Source of the DNA: an uncultured Ruminococcus sp.
Lineage (GTDB): Bacteria; Bacillota; Clostridia; Oscillospirales; Acutalibacteraceae
Assembly (NCBI GenBank): GCA_902772795.1
Contig: CACYBZ010000145.1
Coordinates: 1 to 15,191 of the forward strand
Direction: 5' to 3'
DNA length: 15,191 nt
The position numbers were made by a program, and so were the translations under genes. This document shows positions 8,223-15,064 of the stretch, one piece after another. Every line of letters begins with the position of its first letter. The stretch's first letter is position 1. The notes beneath the pieces are model-generated. The model was not told the origin of the DNA. It saw only the letters and a list, made by a program, of their open reading frames with translations, and ran no database searches.

Positions 8223-8249
8223 ATGGCAAGAATGAGGAATATCGTATGA
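8223..8249 (+). CDS. Possible 8-codon leader ORF overlapping the hisZ start
   Basis: ATG at 8223 opens a frame encoding MARMRNIV. Its TGA (8247-8249) overlaps the hisZ ATG (8246-8248) as ATGA. AAAGGA at 8212-8217 gives it a well-placed ribosome binding site with five bases of spacing. It has no histidine codons, so it is not a classical his attenuator peptide. It could couple translation to hisZ, or it could be chance, because hisZ has its own GAGGA at 8234-8238. Confidence 0.3.
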   Translation: MARMRNIV

Positions 8250-9439
8250 AAAGTTATCACAAACTCACTCCCGAGGGAACAAGAGATGTTCTTTTTGAAG
8301 AATCGGTGGCTATCAATCAGGTAAGCCGAATGATTAACGGCATTTTCAAGAAGAAAGGTTATCATCAGGTCATCACACCTACCCTTGAATTCTATGACAC
8401 GTTTACCTTGGACGGATTCGGCTACAATGCCGAAGAAATGTTTATTTCTACCGATAAAAAAGGTCGTCTGATGGTCATGCACCCTGACGCTACCATTTCC
8501 ATCGCAAGGGTTATCGCCACCCGCTTACAGGACGAACCTTTACCTGTAAGATTATATTACAATCAGCCTGTATTCCGTAATAACAAAGCACTTTCCGGCA
8601 GAAATAACGAAGTGCAACATGCCGGTATGGAATTAATCGGGGCAAGCGGTAAACGTGCTGATTTGGAACTGATTGTTTCAGCGGTGGAAATTCTGAAAGA
8701 AATCACCCCTGATTTCCGCTTTGAACTGGGTCATGCGGTATTTCTGAAAGCATTGCTGAACCAACTGGATACCGACCGTTACAAAAAGGACGCTATCAGG
8801 GATTACATAGAATCAAAGAACTATTCCGCTCTGATTACACTGCTTGACGAGATGGAACAAAACGAAACTACAAGAGCATTACGCAAATTACCCCGACTTT
8901 TCGGTGGTGAGGAAATTTTCAAGAAAGCTCTTCCCCTTTTTAAAGGAACAGAAGCGGAACAGGCTTTGTTTTATCTGAAAGATTTATATAAGGATTTGAA
9001 AAAAATCATTCCCGAAGAAAAACTCATGATAGATTTAGGCATGGTACAGAGAAACAATTATTACAGTGATATGATTTTCTGCGGATATGTGGCAGGCAGT
9101 GGAGATTATGTCCTCAACGGCGGACGTTATGACCATCTGCTGAATCATTTTGACAAGTCCATACCGTCGGCAGGTTTCGGTGTGAATGTTGACGAACTGG
9201 CAAGGATTTTCATGAACATCAACGGCGAGGAGAAAACACAGACTGCGGATATTCTGGTTCACGGTGAGGACGGTTACGAAATTGAAGCTATCAGAACCAA
9301 AGAAGAACTCACAAAACAGGGTTATCGTTGCGAATACAGTGTGTTCAATAATGAGGGCAGTGCCAGATTTTACGCACAGAAAAAGGGAATCAAAAAAATC
9401 TGTGTCGTAAACATCAAGACAAGAACAGAAGAAGTATAA
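8246..9439 (+). CDS. hisZ: ATP phosphoribosyltransferase regulatory subunit HisZ
   Basis: The 397-residue paralog of histidyl-tRNA synthetase joins the short HisG to form the active, histidine-inhibited enzyme for the first step of histidine synthesis. It shows the class II synthetase core. LTPEGTRDVL is at 7-16, a motif-1-like stretch VITPTLEF is near 42-49, and a motif-2-like stretch RLYYNQPVFRNN spans 102-113. A motif-3-like GGRYDHLL is near 292-299. The histidine-binding RGLDYYTG signature of true HisRS is replaced by RNNYYSDMIF (near 269-278). The usual C-terminal anticodon-binding domain is reduced to about 70 residues. These points, plus the adjacent short hisG, favour HisZ over HisRS. 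It is the first gene of the operon. ATG at 8246 is supported by GAGGA seven bases upstream. hisG follows after 11 bases. Confidence 0.93.
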   Translation: MKSYHKLTPEGTRDVLFEESVAINQVSRMINGIFKKKGYHQVITPTLEFYDTFTLDGFGYNAEEMFISTDKKGRLMVMHPDATISIARVIATRLQDEPLPVRLYYNQPVFRNNKALSGRNNEVQHAGMELIGASGKRADLELIVSAVEILKEITPDFRFELGHAVFLKALLNQLDTDRYKKDAIRDYIESKNYSALITLLDEMEQNETTRALRKLPRLFGGEEIFKKALPLFKGTEAEQALFYLKDLYKDLKKIIPEEKLMIDLGMVQRNNYYSDMIFCGYVAGSGDYVLNGGRYDHLLNHFDKSIPSAGFGVNVDELARIFMNINGEEKTQTADILVHGEDGYEIEAIRTKEELTKQGYRCEYSVFNNEGSARFYAQKKGIKKICVVNIKTRTEEV

Positions 9440-9450
9440 GGAGATTGTTT

Positions 9451-10083
9451 ATGAAACCACTGAGAATAGCACTGACAAAGGGCAGGCTGGAAAAAGACAC
9501 CGTCAATTTACTGGAAGAACTGGGTTATGACTGTTCAGCGGTGAGAAACAAGGGCAGAAAATTGATTTTGCCTATAGGTAACGGAGAAATAGAAGTCGTA
9601 CTGGCAAAGGCAGCAGACGTTATCACCTATGTAGAACACGGTGTATGTGATTTGGGTGTTGTCGGAAAAGATACCATTCTGGAAAACGGCACAAAGTTTT
9701 TTGAACTGCTGGATTTGGGCTTCGGAAAATGTCAGTTTGCTCTTGCAGGCAAAAAAGGTACGGATTTTTACAGCGGTCACAACGTCAAGACAATAGCAAC
9801 AAAATATCCCAATGTAGCCCGTTCGTTTTTTGAAAAGAAAGGCATTGACATTCATTGTATCAAAATTGAAGGCAGTGTAGAATTAGCTCCCTTACTTGAA
9901 CTGTCTGACGCTATTGTTGATATTGTAGAAACAGGGTCTACACTGAAAGCAAACGGTCTGGAAGTTTTTGAGTATGTCACACCGATTTCGGCAAGGCTGA
10001 TTGCCAACACCGCTTCGCTGAAATTCCGCAAAAAGGAAATTGAATCCCTCGTTGACAAGATTTTCAGTAAAATCAATAGTTAA
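9451..10083 (+). CDS. hisG: ATP phosphoribosyltransferase catalytic subunit, short form HisG
   Basis: This 210-residue enzyme condenses ATP with PRPP to give phosphoribosyl-ATP, the committed step of histidine synthesis. Its length is that of the short form, which lacks the C-terminal histidine-binding domain and needs HisZ, encoded immediately upstream. Diagnostic stretches are RIALTKGRL at the N-terminus, YVEHGVCDLGVVGKDTI near residue 60, and the PRPP-binding loop DAIVDIVETGSTL at 153-165. ATG at 9451 is chosen because AAGGAG (9438-9443) lies seven bases upstream and overlaps the hisZ stop region. An in-frame TTG at 9445 is too close to that site. The TAA stop lies inside the first hairpin of the following composite repeat. 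Confidence 0.95.
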   Translation: MKPLRIALTKGRLEKDTVNLLEELGYDCSAVRNKGRKLILPIGNGEIEVVLAKAADVITYVEHGVCDLGVVGKDTILENGTKFFELLDLGFGKCQFALAGKKGTDFYSGHNVKTIATKYPNVARSFFEKKGIDIHCIKIEGSVELAPLLELSDAIVDIVETGSTLKANGLEVFEYVTPISARLIANTASLKFRKKEIESLVDKIFSKINS

Positions 10084-10221
10084 AGGGCTACCGCCCTTTA
10101 AAATTCTGTTTTTTTGGGGGCGTTGCCCCCAATCCCCCACGAGGGGCGTTGCCCCTCGACCCCACAAGCCTTTAAAAAGGCTTGACCTAAACTTTTGGGA
10201 AAATTTGCGATAGCAAATTTT
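10081..10221 (-). repeat. Composite palindromic element, copy 4 (reverse, diverged, inside the his operon)
   Basis: Five hairpins appear in reverse order relative to the forward copies. TAAAGGGC pairs with GCCCTTTA (10081-10100) and GGGGGC with GCCCCC (10116-10130). CGAGGGGC pairs with GCCCCTCG (10140-10158) and CAAGCCTTT with AAAGGCTTG (10165-10184). AAAATTTGC pairs with GCAAATTTT (10200-10221). Arm sequences differ from the other copies, but pairing is perfect in every one. The first three bases are the hisG stop codon. The element ends five bases before the hisD ribosome binding site. A run of seven T at 10109-10115 lies eight bases beyond the first stem. Confidence 0.85.
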
Positions 10222-10243
10222 CTTGGAAAAGGAGTAAGAATTT

Positions 10244-11545
10244 ATGATAAAAAAAGTCATTGCAGACGGCAAAGCAGAATATACATTTATTTCGCAACTC
10301 AAGGCAAGATGCGAAAACAACGACAAAAATGTAACGGAAATTGTATCGGGCATTTTGGAAAATGTCAAGGCAAACGGTGACAAGGCTGTCGAAGAATATA
10401 CACTGAAATTTGACGGGTCTAAAATAGAAAATCCCGAAATTACCCGAGAACAATTAAAGGAATATGCCAAGGAATGTGACCCTGAAGTTTTCCGTTCACT
10501 GGAGAAAGCACAGAAAAATATTGAGGATTTCCACAAAAGACAGTTACAGCAAAGTTGGCTGACTACGAAAAATAACGGGGTTATTCTGGGGCAGCGTATA
10601 AGAGGACTGAAAAGAGTGGGTATTTATGTACCCGGTGGTACGGCAAGTTATCCGTCATCGGTACTGATGAACGCTGTTCCCGCAAAAATAGCAGGTGTGG
10701 AAGAAATCATTATGGTAACGCCTCCCATGAAGAACGGTAAACCCAATCCTGTTATTATGGCAGCGGCACTGATTGGCGGTGTAGACAGAGTTTTCCTTAT
10801 GGGCGGTGCTCAAGCTGTGGGGGCTTTAGCTTACGGTACGGAAACTGTTCCGAAAGTCGATAAGATTGTAGGCCCGGGTAATATCTTTGTGGCAACGGCA
10901 AAGAAATTATTATTCGGTACGGTAGATATCGATATGATAGCAGGCCCTTCCGAAATTCTGATTGTTGCCGACAAAACCGCCAAAGCAGAATACCTTTCGG
11001 CGGACTTGATGTCGCAGGCAGAACACGATGTTTTAGCTTCGGCGATTTTGCTCACCGACAGCGAAAGTCTTGCCGATGAAGTCATCAAAGAACTGGAAAA
11101 ACAGAGTGCAACATTAAGCCGTAAGGAAATTATTGAAAAGTCACTGAACGATTATGGGGTAATCATTGTCTGCAGGAACATCAGCGAAGCCGTTGACTTT
11201 GCCAACATTCTTGCCCCTGAACACCTGGAAATGTGTGTGGAAAATCCTATGGAATATATCGGCAGAATGGATAATGCAGGTTCGGTATTTTTAGGAAATT
11301 ACTCCCCTGAACCGCTCGGCGACTATTTCGCAGGGCCTAACCACGTTTTACCTACAAGCGGTACAGCAAGATTTTTCTCTCCGCTTTCTGTGGACAGTTT
11401 CGTTAAAAAATCAAGTTTCATTTACTACACCAAAAATGCACTGCTTGACGATGCAGATGATATTATCCGCTTAGCCAATGCAGAAGGTCTTACGGCACAC
11501 GCCAACTCGATTATTGTCCGCAAACAGAATGAAACAAAGGATTGA
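10244..11545 (+). CDS. hisD: Histidinol dehydrogenase HisD
   Basis: The 433-residue zinc enzyme carries out the last two oxidations, L-histidinol to L-histidine, using two NAD+. The metal ligands Gln258, His261 (SQAEHD), Asp360 (PLGDYF) and His419 (TAHANS) and the catalytic pair Glu326-His327 (APEHLE) are all present. They lie at or within one residue of the positions known for the E. coli enzyme, which supports the chosen start. Other hallmarks are VPGGTASYPSSVLMN, GGAQAVGALAYGT and GPGNIFVATAK. ATG at 10244 has AAAAGGAG (10227-10234) nine bases upstream. The gene sits after a 160-base repeat-filled gap from hisG, and hisC follows six bases after its stop. Confidence 0.97.
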   Translation: MIKKVIADGKAEYTFISQLKARCENNDKNVTEIVSGILENVKANGDKAVEEYTLKFDGSKIENPEITREQLKEYAKECDPEVFRSLEKAQKNIEDFHKRQLQQSWLTTKNNGVILGQRIRGLKRVGIYVPGGTASYPSSVLMNAVPAKIAGVEEIIMVTPPMKNGKPNPVIMAAALIGGVDRVFLMGGAQAVGALAYGTETVPKVDKIVGPGNIFVATAKKLLFGTVDIDMIAGPSEILIVADKTAKAEYLSADLMSQAEHDVLASAILLTDSESLADEVIKELEKQSATLSRKEIIEKSLNDYGVIIVCRNISEAVDFANILAPEHLEMCVENPMEYIGRMDNAGSVFLGNYSPEPLGDYFAGPNHVLPTSGTARFFSPLSVDSFVKKSSFIYYTKNALLDDADDIIRLANAEGLTAHANSIIVRKQNETKD

Positions 11546-11551
11546 TTTGCA

Positions 11552-12604
11552 TTGTATACATTAAATAAAAAAATTGCTGAACTTATCCCCTATCAGCCGA
11601 TTGTGGGAAATTATCCTGTCAGACTGGACGCTAATGAAAGCGGTTACAATCTGCCCCAAGATATTCTTCAACAGATAAAAGACGTTCTGGATACGGTAGC
11701 ATTCAACCGCTATCCCGACCCTTACGCAACGGATTTATGTCAGGCATTTGCCGACTATTATGGTATTTCTCCTGAAAACGTAACCGCTTTCAACGGGTCT
11801 GACGAACTGATTATGATTCTGACAAGTACCTTTCTGCTGTCAGGAGAAACTATGGTGACGGTTGAACCTGATTTTTCCATGTATCGTTTTTATGCATCGC
11901 TGGCAGAAGTCAACACCGTTTCCGCACCAAAAAACGATGATTTGACCGTCAATATGGATACTGTCATTGAAACGGTGAACAACAATAAAGCACGAGCCGT
12001 CATTTTTTCCAATCCGTGCAATCCTACATCAAAGGGAATTTCCCGCAACGATATTCTGAAACTGATTAACTCAGTAGAGAACTGTCTTGTTATTCTTGAT
12101 GAAGCGTATATGGATTTCTGGGAATGTTCACTGTTACAGGAAATCAACAACTTTGACAATCTCCTGATTATGCGTACCGCCTCCAAAGCGGTGGGAATGG
12201 CATCAATCCGCCTTGGGTTTGCCGTTGCCAATGAGAAAATTACGCAGACATTACGGGCAGTAAAATCTCCTTACAATGTCAACACCGTTTCGCAGAAAAT
12301 CGGTACGGTTATCTACCGCAACAAAGAATTTCTGCAAAACAGACGAAACACTATTGTATCTTTACGTCAGAAATTGTATAATGACCTGAAAGAACTTGAA
12401 CAACAATATCCCGATAAATTACAGGTTCTTTCAGGAAATGCCAATTTTGTTTTTATCCGAACAGCAACGGGAAAAGCTGTCTTTGATTTCCTGTTAAGTC
12501 AGGGGGTCGCTATACGGTATATGGGCGACTACATCAGAATCACCGCTGGAACGGAAACAGAAAACAAAACCGCTATCAGACTGCTCAGAAAATTTCTGGG
12601 CTGA
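11552..12604 (+). CDS. hisC: Histidinol-phosphate aminotransferase HisC
   Basis: The 350-residue pyridoxal-phosphate enzyme of fold type I converts imidazole acetol phosphate and glutamate to histidinol phosphate. The signature RLDANES is at 24-30. NPCNPTSKG and ILDEAYMDF follow. The PLP lysine is Lys212 in RTASKAVGMASIRLG, a slight variant of the more common TFSKAFGLAGLR. Class-I aminotransferases of this type can also act on aromatic amino acids, but the operon position supports HisC. The start is TTG at 11552. No ATG fits the conserved N-terminal region, and the nearest ribosome binding site (AAAGG, 11536-11540) is weak and 11 bases away. Translation may therefore depend on ribosomes finishing hisD six bases upstream. 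Confidence 0.94.
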   Translation: MYTLNKKIAELIPYQPIVGNYPVRLDANESGYNLPQDILQQIKDVLDTVAFNRYPDPYATDLCQAFADYYGISPENVTAFNGSDELIMILTSTFLLSGETMVTVEPDFSMYRFYASLAEVNTVSAPKNDDLTVNMDTVIETVNNNKARAVIFSNPCNPTSKGISRNDILKLINSVENCLVILDEAYMDFWECSLLQEINNFDNLLIMRTASKAVGMASIRLGFAVANEKITQTLRAVKSPYNVNTVSQKIGTVIYRNKEFLQNRRNTIVSLRQKLYNDLKELEQQYPDKLQVLSGNANFVFIRTATGKAVFDFLLSQGVAIRYMGDYIRITAGTETENKTAIRLLRKFLG

Positions 12605-12620
12605 GAAAGGTGTCAGGACA

Positions 12621-13202
12621 ATGAGAACAGCATTACAATCACGGAAAACAAAAGAAACAGATATTACTATCTCACTGAATCTGGACGGCGGTAACGTGAA
12701 TATCAACACAGGCATAGGCTTCTTTGACCATATGCTGACTGCCTTTGCTGTTCACGGCGGTTTCGGACTGGAAGTGAACGTACAAGGCGATTTATATGTA
12801 GACTGCCATCATACTATCGAAGATACAGGAATCGTTCTGGGAAAAGCTTTCCATGAAGCTCTGGGTGACAAAGGCGGTATTGAACGATATGGGTCATTCT
12901 ATATTCCCATGGACGAATCACTTACCTTTGCCAGTGTCGATGTCAGCGGTCGCCCCTTTCTGGTATTCCGTGCCGAATATCCTCAGGCGGTAGTCGGACA
13001 ATATGACGCTTGCATGACGGAAGAATTTTTCAGAGCATTTGCGTTTCATTCGGGCATTACTCTCCATATCAGAAATGAATACGGTACAAATTCTCATCAC
13101 ATCATTGAAGCCATTTATAAAGCCGTCGCTCACGCTTTGAAAATTGCCGTATCACAGACAACTGACGGAAAAACATTGTCTACCAAAGGTTCTCTCGATT
13201 AA
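12621..13202 (+). CDS. hisB: Imidazoleglycerol-phosphate dehydratase HisB (monofunctional)
   Basis: The 193-residue manganese enzyme dehydrates imidazole glycerol phosphate to imidazole acetol phosphate. The duplicated metal-binding motifs are clear: HHTIED at 63-68 and HHIIEAIYKA from 159. FFDHMLTAFAVHGGF is near 33-47. It has no histidinol-phosphate phosphatase domain, unlike enteric HisB, so the phosphatase must be a separate gene (HisK or another type) outside this window. ATG at 12621 has AGAAAGGTG at 12604-12612, which overlaps the hisC stop. The intergenic distance to hisC is 16 bases. The 155 bases after it hold a composite repeat in the position where many his operons carry hisH. Confidence 0.96.
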   Translation: MRTALQSRKTKETDITISLNLDGGNVNINTGIGFFDHMLTAFAVHGGFGLEVNVQGDLYVDCHHTIEDTGIVLGKAFHEALGDKGGIERYGSFYIPMDESLTFASVDVSGRPFLVFRAEYPQAVVGQYDACMTEEFFRAFAFHSGITLHIRNEYGTNSHHIIEAIYKAVAHALKIAVSQTTDGKTLSTKGSLD

Positions 13203-13229
13203 GATAACTATACCGACATTATTTTCAAA

Positions 13230-13343
13230 AACATTTGCTATCGCAAATGTTCCTGAAAGTTTTTGATTGAACTTTTTTCAAAAAGTTCATGGGGTCAAGG
13301 GGCAAAGCCCCTTGTGGGATTGTCAAGGGCAACGCCCTTGACA
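13230..13343 (+). repeat. Composite palindromic element, copy 5 (forward, inside the his operon)
   Basis: AACATTTGC pairs with GCAAATGTT (13230-13251). AAAGTTTTTGATT follows. GAACTTTTT pairs with AAAAAGTTC (13269-13288), CAAGGGGC with GCCCCTTG (13296-13314), and TGTCAAGGGC with GCCCTTGACA (13321-13343). The central 13269-13314 section is nearly identical to 6651-6696 and to the reverse complement of 984-1029. The last arm ends one base before the hisA ribosome binding site. Confidence 0.9.
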
Positions 13344-13357
13344 GGAAAGGAGTCATT

Positions 13358-14101
13358 ATGATTATTTTACCTGCTATTGACATTAAAGACGGCGAGTGTG
13401 TCCGCTTGCGGAAAGGCGATTACAACACCGTTGAAAAAGTAGCGGAAAGTCCGTATAAGACGGCACAGTATTTCAAGGACTGCGGGGCAACATGGATGCA
13501 CATGGTTGACCTTGACGGTGCTAAGGACGGTTCTGTACAAAATAAAGACCTGATTATTGACGTTGCCAAATCATCAGGTCTGAATGTGGAAGTCGGCGGA
13601 GGCATACGCAACATGAAACGTGTTGAAATGTATCTGGAAAGCGGTATCCAGCGAGTTATCCTGGGTTCGTCTGCGGTAAAAAATCCGAAATTCGTCAAGG
13701 AAGCTGTCAGACATTATGGTGATAACATCGCCGTCGGTATTGACGCTTTACATGGTATGGTCTGTGCAGAAGGCTGGCTTGACAAATCTGAAATCTATTA
13801 CCTTGAACTGGCTAAACGTATGGAAGATATCGGAGTCAAATACATCATTTTTACTGACATCGCCAAAGACGGTATGCTGTCCGGGCCTAATCTCGGTCGG
13901 CTGGACGAATTACAGAATACAGTTTCCTGCAATATTATCGCCAGTGGCGGTATTTCCTGCCTGAAAGATATTCTCAATGTATCCGCTCTCAAACTTTACG
14001 GTACAATCACAGGTCGTGCCATTTATACGGGTGACTTAGACCTGAAAAATGCCATCAAAGTTTCTTCGCTTTCCGACAACATGGTAAACAAGGAGAACTG
14101 A
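13358..14101 (+). CDS. hisA: ProFAR isomerase HisA
   Basis: The 247-residue (beta-alpha)8 barrel enzyme catalyses the Amadori rearrangement of ProFAR to PRFAR. Catalytic Asp8 (PAIDIKDG) and Asp129 (GIDALHG) are present. The two phosphate-binding halves, VEVGGGIRN with VILGSSAV and FTDIAKDGMLSGPN with IIASGGIS, are also seen. ATG at 13358 is chosen from GAAAGGAG (13345-13352) and the family N-terminus MIILPAID. An in-frame ATG at 13289 lies in the preceding repeat and would add 23 repeat-encoded residues. The product of HisA needs HisH-HisF for the next step, but neither gene flanks hisA. hisI starts directly after the stop, where hisF commonly sits. Confidence 0.96.
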   Translation: MIILPAIDIKDGECVRLRKGDYNTVEKVAESPYKTAQYFKDCGATWMHMVDLDGAKDGSVQNKDLIIDVAKSSGLNVEVGGGIRNMKRVEMYLESGIQRVILGSSAVKNPKFVKEAVRHYGDNIAVGIDALHGMVCAEGWLDKSEIYYLELAKRMEDIGVKYIIFTDIAKDGMLSGPNLGRLDELQNTVSCNIIASGGISCLKDILNVSALKLYGTITGRAIYTGDLDLKNAIKVSSLSDNMVNKEN

Positions 14102-14452
14102 ATGATGAATTTTGACTTTGACAAATTCTTTGTAAAAAGTGAACTTATTCCTGCCATCATTCAGGAAAAATCCACAGGTGAAGTGCTTATGCTTGCCTAT
14201 ATGAACAGAGAATCCATGCAGAAAACTTTTGAAACAGGCTATACCTGGTTCTACAGCCGTTCCCGTCAGGAACTCTGGAACAAAGGGGCAACTTCGGGAC
14301 ATCTCCAGAAAATCGTTGACATCTATGGCGACTGCGATAACGATACCTTATTGATTACCGTTGAACAAATCGGTTCGGCGTGCCATACGGGAAATCACAG
14401 TTGCTTTTATACCAAACTGAAATCTTTTGAAACGGAGCATGAAAATGAGTAA
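14102..14452 (+). CDS. hisI: Phosphoribosyl-AMP cyclohydrolase HisI
   Basis: The 116-residue zinc- and magnesium-dependent enzyme opens the adenine ring of phosphoribosyl-AMP to give ProFAR, the third step. It has the family core [19 protein letters not shown]. The acidic metal site DCDNDTLL has Asp77, Asp79 and Asp81, and the cysteine cluster ACHTGNHSC has Cys94 and Cys101. The length is that of a stand-alone HisI. ATG at 14102 abuts the hisA stop, with AAGGAG at 14090-14095. A second ATG at 14105 is equally usable. The gene overlaps hisE by eight bases in a different frame, so the two activities, fused as HisIE in many bacteria, are separate proteins here. Confidence 0.96.
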   Translation: MMNFDFDKFFVKSELIPAIIQEKSTGEVLMLAYMNRESMQKTFETGYTWFYSRSRQELWNKGATSGHLQKIVDIYGDCDNDTLLITVEQIGSACHTGNHSCFYTKLKSFETEHENE

Positions 14453-14774
14453 TGATGTTTTAAACGCACTGTATCAGACAGTGATTGACAGAAAAGAAAA
14501 TCCACAGGAAGGGTCTTATACCTGCTATCTGCTTGACAAAGGGATAGATAAAATTTTGAAAAAAGTCGGAGAGGAATGCAGCGAAACTATCATAGCCTCT
14601 AAAAACGGCGACAATGCTGAAACCGTCTATGAAATTGCGGACTTGATTTATCATCTTACTGTTATGATGGTCAGTCAGGGAATTGCTATGGACGATGTGC
14701 TTAAAGAACTCGATAAAAGAAGTGCTAAAACGGGTAACTTAAAGCAGTTCCATCAAGTAGACAAAAATTCATAA
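14445..14774 (+). CDS. hisE: Phosphoribosyl-ATP pyrophosphatase HisE
   Basis: The 109-residue all-helical enzyme of the MazG-like superfamily hydrolyses phosphoribosyl-ATP to phosphoribosyl-AMP, the second step. The metal-binding acidic pattern is visible: Glu43, Glu44 and Glu47 in GEECSET, then Glu63 and Asp66 in [12 protein letters not shown] at 14445 is chosen over an upstream in-frame ATG at 14427 because CGGAG lies seven bases before it at 14433-14437. [13 protein letters not shown] is also the usual start. It overlaps the end of hisI by eight bases, consistent with translational coupling. It is the last gene of the operon, and a strong terminator begins 10 bases after its stop. Confidence 0.95.
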   Translation: MSNDVLNALYQTVIDRKENPQEGSYTCYLLDKGIDKILKKVGEECSETIIASKNGDNAETVYEIADLIYHLTVMMVSQGIAMDDVLKELDKRSAKTGNLKQFHQVDKNS

Positions 14775-14784
14775 GTTATTTTTT

Positions 14785-14814
14785 ACTGACCTGTTTTTTC
14801 AGGTCAGTTTTTTT
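14785..14814 (+). terminator. Intrinsic terminator of the his operon
   Basis: A perfect 9-bp stem, ACTGACCTG (14785-14793) with CAGGTCAGT (14800-14808), has a T6 loop and is followed by an uninterrupted run of T to 14814. It lies directly after hisE and is the clearest terminator in the window. Confidence 0.92.
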
Positions 14815-14842
14815 AGAATAAACAATAACTGTTTTTATCTTT

Positions 14843-14905
14843 GTCATTCTGAACGACATGAGGATTCTTTGAAAAGTTCTTCGTCACTGTTGTCCTCAGA
14901 ATAAC
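14843..14905. repeat. GTCATTCTGA-type inverted-repeat element
   Basis: GTCATTCTGA (14843-14852) faces an imperfect inverted copy, TCAGAATAAC (14896-14905). The inner parts, GAGGATTCTT and GTTCTTCGTCACTG, also resemble each other in inverted orientation. The layout and the terminal sequence match a widespread family of small intergenic, non-autonomous (MITE-like) repeats known from many bacteria. It has no coding capacity. Confidence 0.6.
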
Positions 14906-14945
14906 ACACGAAATTTTATTTCTTAATATCAGCGTTCTTTCCAAA

Positions 14946-15064
14946 AGAATTTGCTATCGCAAATTCTCCTGAAAGTTTTTGTCAGATTTTTTGAAAAAGT
15001 TTGGAAGGATTTTCAAGGTTACAACCCTTGAAGCAGAATTTTTAAGGGCGGTGGTTCTTAACCC
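14946..15064 (+). repeat. Composite palindromic element, copy 6 (forward, degraded)
   Basis: AGAATTTGC pairs perfectly with GCAAATTCT (14946-14967), followed by CTCCTGAAAGTTTTTG as in copy 5. The second hairpin is damaged (ATTTTTTGAAAAAGTTT) and the GGGGC/GCCCC hairpin is missing. The fourth, TTCAAGG with CCTTGAA (15012-15032), has bulges. The last, TTAAGGGC with a GGTTCTTAA-like arm (15043-15061), is mismatched. It looks like an old copy under little constraint. Confidence 0.7.

Noticed and set aside
8081..8245. T-box riboswitch or histidine attenuator before hisZ
   Set aside because: There is no T-box sequence, no run of histidine codons, and only about 44 transcribed bases before hisZ from the predicted start.
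8246..9439. Histidyl-tRNA synthetase
   Set aside because: The histidine-binding RGLDYY signature and a full anticodon-binding domain are absent, and a short hisG follows directly.
10081..10115. Terminator inside the his operon after hisG
   Set aside because: The T7 run starts eight bases beyond the hairpin stem rather than next to it, and the downstream his genes have no other clear promoter. Partial attenuation cannot be excluded.
9892..10536. A 214-codon open frame on the minus strand across the hisG-hisD junction
   Set aside because: It is the reverse complement of two clear genes plus the repeat, resembles no known protein, and has no ribosome binding site. Other antisense frames in the window are rejected for the same reason.
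13203..13357. Remnant of a hisH pseudogene between hisB and hisA
   Set aside because: The gap is accounted for by the repeat plus about 40 other bases, and no glutaminase motif or HisH-like reading frame is present.
956..15064. CRISPR array
   Set aside because: The repeats are few, far apart, individually palindromic, variable in length and orientation, and lack regular spacers.
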